This document shows positions 56,883 through 64,000 of a stretch of DNA of 64,000 nt, one piece after another. This DNA is from Magicicada septendecula (lineage: Eukaryota > Arthropoda > Insecta > Hemiptera > Cicadidae). Below the pieces are notes generated by a model. That model was not told where the DNA came from. It saw only the letters and a program-made list of their open reading frames with translations, and did not search any database. A program made the position numbers and the translations under genes. Location of the stretch: NCBI GenBank assembly GCA_034769895.1, contig CM068370.1:44587844-44651843 (forward strand). The letters are read 5' to 3'. Every line of letters begins with the position of its first letter. The first letter of the stretch is position 1.

Positions 56883-59034
56883 ATGGCTGACCCACCGAGC
56901 TCCCCTTCTAGTGAGCATGGTTCCGTTCGAGATCGGGATTTCACAACCCTGCTTATAGCGGCATATCGTGGTTATCCGGAATTGTGGCGTGTGAAGTCAA
57001 AAGATTGTTTTAACAAAAACAAAAAAGCAATTGCAATGCAAAAAATTGTTGATGCATTGAAACAATGTAAACCAGACTTTACGGTTGAACAATTAAAAAA
57101 GAGAATTAACGCTTTACGCACCAACATCAACAAGGACTATAAACATATCGAAAGTATGAAACGGTCAGGTGTAGCGGCGGAAGACATCCCAGAACCCAAC
57201 GCTTGGTACTACAACGATCTGATGTTCATTAAAGATCAGTTGGAGATAGTAGAAACTCAAAGTTCGGAGGTGAGTATAAAAGCTTCAAGTACTTATTCTA
57301 TTCATATTAACCTATACGACTGGTATCTTCTGAGGGGGATTAATAGTAATAATAATACACATTAGCTAGATACAAACTTGAGAAAAACTTAGTAATATTC
57401 AAGAACGATAACAAACTTTATTTGATGCTAATGTAAACAGTTATTTTGCCAGGAAACTGAGCCGGAATTGTTGAAATATTCGCAAAAGTCATCCCTTATT
57501 TTCTTCGCTTCAACTGCTGAATTGCCTCTGGTTGTTTGAAGTCGTATCATCTGTTGTGTTTCTTGTCTCCATGAACCTTCTTCGATTGTGCCACTTGCAG
57601 TATTTTCATAATCAACATCCTCGCGTTGCACGTAGTACCCACTATATCTTTTAGACAAGTAGTTGTGTAGATGACAACAAGCCATCACTATAGTTCGAAC
57701 TTTACTCGGTTCGAATTTAATGGCTCGTTGGAATACTTTGAACCTTGATGTTAAAATTCCAAATCCATTTTCAACAATCCTGCGTGCTCTGGGCAATTTA
57801 TAGTTGAAAATACGTTTTTCATCCGTCAAAACTGCTCTCTTGTAGGGCTTCATAAAATTTGGCAGTAGTTGAAAAGCTTCATCCCCAATAACACGTAGGG
57901 AAACTTTTTATTTTTGCCCGGCAATTCTCGTGGATCAGGAATGCTTAATTGGTTTTGAGAAAACTTTTGCCAAAATATCGTGTTCTTCAAAACTCCACCG
58001 CCTGATATTATTCCATTTGCGCCAACATCAATCATTATAAACTGATATTTTGCATTGACAATTGCCATGAGCACAATGCTGTAAGATCCTTTATAGTTGT
58101 AGTAGTAAGAACCAGAATGGGGGGGGGTTTGTATCGATACATGTTTGCCATCAACACTACCTATAGAGTTATGAAAGTTCCATCGTTCTTCAAACTCCTG
58201 GGCCAGCTGAATCCAATCCTCTGCAGTCTTGGGTACCTGAAAAAAAACAAAAAGTGTCACTACTTTCCTTCACAAACAGTTAGGAAATGCTAACGGACGT
58301 TGACCACACAGTGGTTTCCATTACACATTAAAATTTCTAAACACTACTTGAGGCACTGCCCTGTAATGCATGAACTACTGTTCAATATGTTTCTTTTATT
58401 AATATGGATTTTTTTATTTTTACTAGTTTGTTTATTTATGTTGCAGAGCCAGACTTTAACTGATGAACAATCGCCTACAACATCTGCTGACCAGCCATCG
58501 TCATCCCCTACTGCTCCTCCTCCTCCATCAAAGAGAAAGAAACAATCTTCACAAGATTCTACTCAGGAACTAGTTGGTTTAGCTACTGCATATTTCAAAA
58601 AGCCTGAAAGTGAATCGGAAATAGTAGCTAGGGGATGGGCTATCAAACTAAGCAGATTGGCTCCAGACCAGAGACGTTTTGCAGAAAAAATTATTAATGA
58701 CACCTTGTTTGAAGCAGATCTGGGCACATTAACAAGGTATGGAGTGCGGTTTTTAACGCCATCGCAATCCATGTTGTCACCTTCGCCTTCCGTGTCACCA
58801 GCACCTTTCTACAGGTCACTGTACTCTTCCTCAAGCTATGGATCATCTCCATCACCCAACGGATTCCACCATAATATGAATCACGCATTATTACCTAATT
58901 ACATGAACTTTAATCTTCAGCACATACAACAAACAATTCCAGAAAACCCTTCAACAACCAACCGTCTGGAGCATGTAGAGGTTGCTGATGGGGAAACTGC
59001 GGGAGATTTTTTTTCTAAATTTTCTTCATTTTAA
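56883..59034 (+). CDS. Harbinger accessory protein with MADF and BESS-like domains, two exons
   Basis: Exon 1 is 56883-57269 and exon 2 is 58447-59034; the intron 57270-58446 has GTGAGT and TTGCAG borders and is in phase 0 (129 + 195 codons). The MADF domain (~residues 18-105) shows FTTLLIAAYRGYPELWRVKS and VEQLKKRINALRTNINKDY. A Ser/Pro-rich linker with KRKK precedes a BESS-like helix pair (~190-224: AIKLSRLAPDQRRFAEKII). In the superfamily this protein binds the element ends and brings in the transposase. Both exons are fully open, unlike the transposase. An upstream in-frame ATG is absent; MADPPSS is the first good start. Confidence 0.88.
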
Positions 59035-59660
59035 GCTAATGATCTAATAATTTTATAATTTTAATAATTTTATAATAACTTCTCTTGACAAATAAATACT
59101 TTGTAATCCTGTTTACGTCTTTTTGAGTAAAATTTTTAAACTGCATATATACTTTGCAGTCTGGTTGTACTTGTGCTTATTTTCTACTTTTTACTTTATT
59201 TTCTATTTTTTACTTTCTGCTTATTGTCTAGAAGAATAATGAAAAATTAATACATACCTGAATATTGCATCTCAGTGCTTGTGTTATTGCTTCGCAGGTT
59301 TCTATAATAATGTTTTCCAATGTCTGAGGGGCGATTGCACACATAAACTTCATATCTTCCAAATCCATTCCAGACGCTAGGTAGCTCAATGTTATAGAAA
59401 GTCTTTGGCTTGCAGGGATAGCTTCACGCATAACAGTCTCTTTTTTCTGGATGTTGGACCTAACTAGCTCTAATAAAGTTTGAAACCCTTCTTCGTCCAT
59501 TCGAAGAAAATTTTTGTAGTCGTCCGGTTCTGTAGAACGCAAAAAAATCAGCAAATGTTCGTGTGTAAAGCGGCTTCTCAGCTTGTACTACTCTTTGGAC
59601 CAGCGTCTATTTCTCTTTCTCTTTGATTTTTTTTGTTCGCACAGTGAAAGAATCAATGCT
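57428..59660 (-). pseudogene. Harbinger transposase, two exons, disabled
   Basis: Exon 1 runs from upstream of 59590 to 59258 and exon 2 from 58236 to 57428. The intron 59257-58237 has GTATGT and TTTCAG borders, phase 0. Exon 1 has LRSRFTHEHLLIFL, FLRMDEEGFQTLLELV and RLSITLSYLASG. Exon 2 has the DDE nuclease: IGSVDGKHVSI (first Asp), a GDEAFQLLPNFMKPY block (second Asp) and RARRIVENGFGILTSRFKVF (Glu). A TAG at 59588-59590 interrupts exon 1 after WSKE. A one-base deletion near 57892 puts the first Asp out of frame with the second Asp and Glu. The exact start is not resolved. Confidence 0.9.
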
Positions 59661-59886
59661 AGAAAACCCAAATCCGAACTGGAAAACATTTCGAAATTCA
59701 CAACAAAAACACCACTGAAACCATGCAGCACGTGCCCCGACCATGCAGCACGAATATTTTTCCCAGAATGAGTATTGGTGAGAATATTGATGCGTTTTGA
59801 AGCATATATTAATGCGCGCTTCAATATAGAGCGTCAATATTGAAGCGAATATTGACAATATTATTGATCGTTTAGGGGACGCTTAC

Positions 59887-60265
59887 GGACTTTGTCCATT
59901 TGTTTACTGCGTAACTGATGAATGATACGCGTCACGTCTTTATTTATGAAATCAAGGTAAAGGTCTAATGTAGCAGGATGTATAGTGTTTAATAGCTACA
60001 AATGTATATGGTATAATTTAGAATTGAAAAGTGATTTCTTGCCGTATAAAGCCTTGATTTCCTCTTTGATCCTATATATTTCGGCGTGTTTTTTTGTTCT
60101 TACATCAGAGATAGAAGTGCCTTTCATATTAATTCGAGCATAATTTGGTATGACGTTACTACGCAAGCAGGTTTTATTGAACTTTATGTGTGATATGGTT
60201 TTATGTAATTGGATTTTAACATTTTGAAACTTTCGTACTATACTTGCTTGACTTGCAAAATCCAT
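59887..60265 (-). pseudogene. PLE ORF, N-terminal segment
   Basis: Starts at the first ATG, MDFASQASIVRKF (60265), and gives KTISHIKFNKTCLRS, VIPNYARINMKG and TKKHAEIYRIKEEIKAL, the basic N-terminal region of PLE proteins. A TAG at 59996-59998 interrupts it, after which the same frame continues (LDLYLDFINKD) to the Harbinger insertion point. Confidence 0.85.
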
Positions 60266-60419
60266 AATATTAAGTTTGTTTATAGTACCAAGCCACTTGT
60301 ATGACAATCAAATAAACAACGTTACTCACTGTCAGAGGCTTAATTCTTATATTTGCGAGGTTTAATCTAAATATAAACCTCAATTCATCCTCTATTGAGG
60401 TTTGAAGAGTATGCTTTTT

Positions 60420-60460
60420 ACTCCTGATGATGGGACAAGCTGTCCCGAAACATGTTGAGT
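60420..60460 (+). ncRNA. Hammerhead-ribozyme-like motif, 5' terminal region of the PLE
   Basis: ACTC (60420-60423), core CTGATGA (60424-60430), one extra T, stem II GGGACA/TGTCCC around AGC, GAAA (60447-60450), palindromic ACATGT stem III, T at 60456, then GAGT pairing perfectly with ACTC. It is antisense to the PLE ORF and sits between inverted terminal repeats. Confidence 0.7.
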
Positions 60461-60560
60461 CTAATATAACATCGCAACTATAAGAATTAAGCCTCTGACG
60501 GTGAGTAACGTTGTTTATTTGATTGTCATACAAGTGGCTTGGTACTATAAACAAACTTAA

Positions 60561-60867
60561 TAACATATTACTTAATATTATTTTATCATTCGGATTGAAT
60601 TCAGTGAGGAATAAATAATGAACAATAAAGAACCTGTTGAATGTATTTGTATGAAGCAGCTGCAGCCAAACACAACAGGAATAGAAACGCACAGAAGAGT
60701 AGTGTGACGTATTTTGAAGGAAAGTACTTTTTCGGGTTGTCTGTCTGCCTTCCCTTAACGCCTCATCGATCTAGTACTTGTGTGGATCACCCAGAAGACT
60801 TTATCCTTGGTTACGAGTCTGGTAATTTTTCCCTAATTTGTGCTACTCGATACTTCATCGTATTTTT
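60561..60867. other. Unassigned stretch
   Basis: A short open frame (60641-60871, plus) with no motif. Confidence 0.45.
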
Positions 60868-61101
60868 ATAAATATAATTAATTCACTACCGACTCGGAAC
60901 ACAAAGTTTGTATGGGTAAAAACGTAAAAGTTTTGCCTTAGAGCCTGAACCAGTTTTCGCTTTTAAAAAGCTTCTTCAGAGGCTTTTAAAAAGCTGTTTA
61001 TATGCGAAAACTCGTCCAGGCTCTAAGGTAAAACTTTTACGTTTTTACCCATAAAAACTTTGTGTTCCGAGTCGGTAGTGAATTAATTATATTTACGATA
61101 T
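60868..61101. mobile_element. Snap-back element, 234 bp
   Basis: Arms 60868 to about 60970 and about 60985-61101 are inverted copies (AATTCACTACCGACTCGGAA against TTCCGAGTCGGTAGTGAATT, and TAAAAACGTAAAAGTTTT). The left arm carries a complete hammerhead-like motif on the minus strand; the right arm has only its 3' half. No ORF. Confidence 0.85.
60943..60983 (-). ncRNA. Hammerhead-ribozyme-like motif in the snap-back element
   Basis: On the minus strand: GCCT, core CTGAAGA, one extra A, stem II GCTTTT/AAAAGC, GAAA, stem III AAC/GTT with a TG loop, C as the cleavage-site base, then AGGC, which pairs fully with GCCT. All core bases are present. Confidence 0.7.
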
Positions 61102-61197
61102 TAATTGATGACTCGTTGGGCACTTGGTGAAACATATTAATACAAAGGTTTTGTAAAATATATAAAAACACTTGGTCAGTTTCACAGATTTTATTTA

Positions 61198-61238
61198 CTC
61201 TGACAGCTGTTTCGACCTCTTAAGTCATTATCAAAGAG
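61198..61238 (-). ncRNA. Decayed hammerhead-like motif (left arm)
   Basis: CTCT, then TTGATAA in place of CTGATGA, an extra T, stem II GACTT/AGGTC, intact GAAA, stem III ACAG/CTGT, C, AGAG. Two core positions are changed, so it should be inactive. Confidence 0.5.
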
Positions 61239-61684
61239 ATGAATGAAGGCTAAACACAGGATGTAAGGTGGACATCTGGTTAAGGCATGTGTTAGGGAAC
61301 ATGTGCGAGGGGTGAAGATCTGGAGGAGGTTGCAGGAGCTAAGAGAAGGTCAAGTGTCTGTAAAAACTAAATATAACCTGAATGTAAAATATAAAATTAA
61401 CTAAACTAAGTATAATCTGTATGCAAAATATATAATTAACTAAACTAAATAACAGCTTTTAATAAAGGGCTTAGTTTAGTTTAGTTAATTATATATTTTC
61501 CATACAGATTATATTTAGTTTAGTTAATTTTATATTTTACATTCAGGTTATATTTAGTTTTTACAGACACTTGACCTTCTCTTAGTTCCTGCAACCCCCT
61601 CCACATCTTCACCCTCGCACATGTTCCCTAACACATGCCTTAACCAGATGTCCACCTTACATCCTGTGTTTAGCCTTCATTCAT

Positions 61685-61724
61685 CTCTTTGACAATGACT
61701 TAAAAGGTCGGAACAGCTGTCAGA
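61685..61724 (+). ncRNA. Decayed hammerhead-like motif (right arm)
   Basis: Same layout as the left-arm copy, with TTGACAA and GGAA in place of the core. Stems I and III still pair. Confidence 0.45.
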
Positions 61725-61799
61725 GTAAATAAAATCTGTGAAACTTAGCAAGTAATTATATTTAGTTAAGTAACGGACACGTCATGGACAACGAAATCC

Positions 61800-62240
61800 A
61801 CGTATTTTTATATTCCTTTATCTTTATGTCTCGACAAATATCTGTCAATCAAGGTGTTAGACAAGGCTGAAGTACATCGCCTACTCTTTTCAACATTTAT
61901 ATTGACGATCTGGTAAGGAAGTGGAAATATCTAGTGAACCCTGGTATTAAGCTATCACGAGACAGATAACTGAATGCGCTGTTATTTGCTGACGACTTGC
62001 TTGTACTTCAGAATACAGAACCTGATTTGCAAAATACTGTTTTTAAGCTTCATTAGATTTGCAAATATTACAATTTGAAAATCTCCACTATAAAAACAAA
62101 GGTAATGGCATTTCGAGGCAAGAAACCAATAAGAACAAAAATAGTGGTTAGTGATCAAATTCTAGAACAAGTGAGCCACTTTAATTATGTGGGAAATTAT
62201 ATTGGCTATGATATAAATTATGATTTTTATAGATACCGTG
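61800..62240 (+). pseudogene. Non-LTR retrotransposon RT palm fragment
   Basis: Plus-strand frames give ISVNQGVRQG, TLFNIYIDDLVRKW, LNALLFADDLLVLQNTEPDL (catalytic FADD intact), and the open part 62075-62290 with ISTIKTKVMAFRGKKPIRTK and LEQVSHFNYVGNYIG. Same family as 53.7 and 44.6 kb. It is confined between the snap-back element and the decayed arm at 62290. Confidence 0.85.
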
Positions 62241-62289
62241 TTTTTAAAAACAAGGATACGTTGTTAATAGTGTTATTTTGTTATTTTTA

Positions 62290-62470
62290 ATATGAATTTA
62301 AATTTTTATTTGCAAGTCAAATCGAAATAAAATCGATTATTCGTTATTTTGTATTGAAATTGAAAAAAACGATTATTCGTTAATTTGTTTAGAAACCTCT
62401 GAATATACAGATAATGTTATAAAACGTCGGTTAAGTTAAATTAAAATAATAAAAATAAGAACATTCTACT
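62290..62470 (+). repeat. Decayed half-element related to the 37.6-38.4 kb palindrome
   Basis: Shares AATCGATTATTCGTTA-type sequence and TTTAGAAACCTCTGA with the right arm at 38221-38292. The hammerhead part that follows is eroded (CTGAATATACAG...AAAACGTC). Confidence 0.6.
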
Positions 62471-62575
62471 TGGAGAAGTATTTATAATTTTATAATACAT
62501 ATGTCCTGCAAGAAACATATATACATCAAGCATCCTGCAAGAAACTTAACAAATTACTGACTTACAAAGAAATAA

Positions 62576-63800
<1,225 letters not shown>

Positions 63801-64000
63801 CAAGGCAGGCCCGGATTTCCCACTAGGCACACTAGGCACGTGCCTAGGGGCGGCAGGCTCAGGGGGGCGGCACGAGGTGAAACATTATTTGTAAAAATTT
63901 CATGTTTTTGGTTTTGACGTGAAAACGTCTTTAAAATAGATGCGGGGTGTGGAGAGGCAATCGCGCCCAAATGAGCGACAGTTTCTGTCGAAGTAATTTC
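63801..64000. repeat. GC-rich repeat-like block at the window end
   Basis: The CCCGGATTTCCCACTAGGC, GGGGCGGCAGGCTC and GGGGGGCGGCACG words stand out in AT-rich DNA. A perfect 16-bp palindrome CTAGGCACGTGCCTAG lies at 63832-63847. Probably an interspersed repeat; the class is unknown. Confidence 0.35.

Larger units (their letters stand above)
56648..59883. mobile_element. PIF/Harbinger transposon, 3236 bp, inserted in the PLE
   Basis: Terminal inverted repeats start AG(T/C)GTCCCCTAAACG and continue for about 45 bp with few differences. The 3-bp target duplication TAC flanks it (56645-56647, 59884-59886). It encodes the two genes typical of the superfamily, an MADF/Myb-like protein on the plus strand and a DDE transposase on the minus strand. 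Removing it together with one TAC leaves the PLE frame continuous, which confirms both ends. ATATTGA-type words repeat in the subterminal regions. Confidence 0.95.
54288..60560 (-). mobile_element. Penelope-like element (PLE), split by a Harbinger insertion
   Basis: Minus-strand PLE of about 3.0 kb without the insert. The RT-GIY-YIG ORF runs from about 60265 to 54610. Both ends carry the same terminal sequence (AATAAACAACGTTACTCAC, GTCAGAGGCT, AATTCTTATA) with a hammerhead-like motif. At the 5' side this sequence occurs twice as an inverted pair (60271-60355 and 60475-60560) around a plus-strand motif; at the 3' side (54288-54445) the motif is on the minus strand. Such terminal repeats with variable orientation are typical of PLE pseudo-LTRs. 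Confidence 0.88.
61177..61750. mobile_element. Snap-back element, about 574 bp
   Basis: Arms 61177-61452 and 61468-61750 are inverted copies with scattered differences and a 15-nt spacer. Each arm contains a further repeat of AGTTTAGTTAATT words near the centre, and a decayed hammerhead-like motif at 61198-61238 (minus) and 61685-61724 (plus). No ORF. Confidence 0.85.

Overview
This window reads as repeat-dense intergenic DNA from a eukaryote, most likely an arthropod (probably an insect with a large, AT-rich genome). The evidence is the mix of elements: mariner, PIF/Harbinger, Helentron, Penelope-like, two Jockey-clade LINE families, R1-like and several other non-LTR reverse-transcriptase fragments, candidate solo LTRs, a tRNA-derived SINE and long microsatellites. 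I see no convincing host gene and no rRNA or CRISPR. Nearly all coding sequence belongs to mobile elements and most is broken. The species cannot be told from the sequence.

Layout. 1-5.4 kb: end of an RT fragment, a tandem duplication, a tRNA-like SINE, a 1286-bp mariner with a dead transposase, and another RT fragment. 5.4-26.1 kb: a GC-rich island of five Jockey-clade copies from two families (A and B): A and B on the minus strand, then a 5'-truncated A, a long A and a long B on the plus strand. ORF1 is intact in both minus copies; every ORF2 is damaged. 26.1-33 kb: LINE tails, compound microsatellites, a Helentron 3' coding fragment (helicase end fused to an endonuclease) and an RT fragment. 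33-46 kb: AT-rich DNA with a palindromic element at 37.6-38.4 kb, a solo LTR with 4-bp target duplication at 41.3-41.9 kb, and a 0.9-kb palindromic LINE fragment at 43.3-44.2 kb. 46.3-50.3 kb: one long inverted-repeat element whose left arm was hit twice, by an LTR-like insertion and by a 5'-truncated LINE, both with clean target duplications. 51-54 kb: two minus-strand RT fragments. 54.3-60.6 kb: a Penelope-like element split by a 3236-bp PIF/Harbinger transposon. 60.9-64 kb: two snap-back elements, an RT fragment, an (TG)86 tract and unassigned DNA.

The most notable signal is a set of hammerhead-ribozyme-like motifs (seven loci, five with an intact CUGANGA...GAAA core) at both ends of the Penelope-like element and in the arms of separate snap-back elements. 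They share a 4-bp stem I that covaries between loci, a tiny stem III, and one extra base between the core and stem II. The second is the Harbinger element: its two genes run in opposite directions and interlock, each having an exon inside the other's intron; the MADF/BESS-type accessory gene is open while the transposase is disabled.
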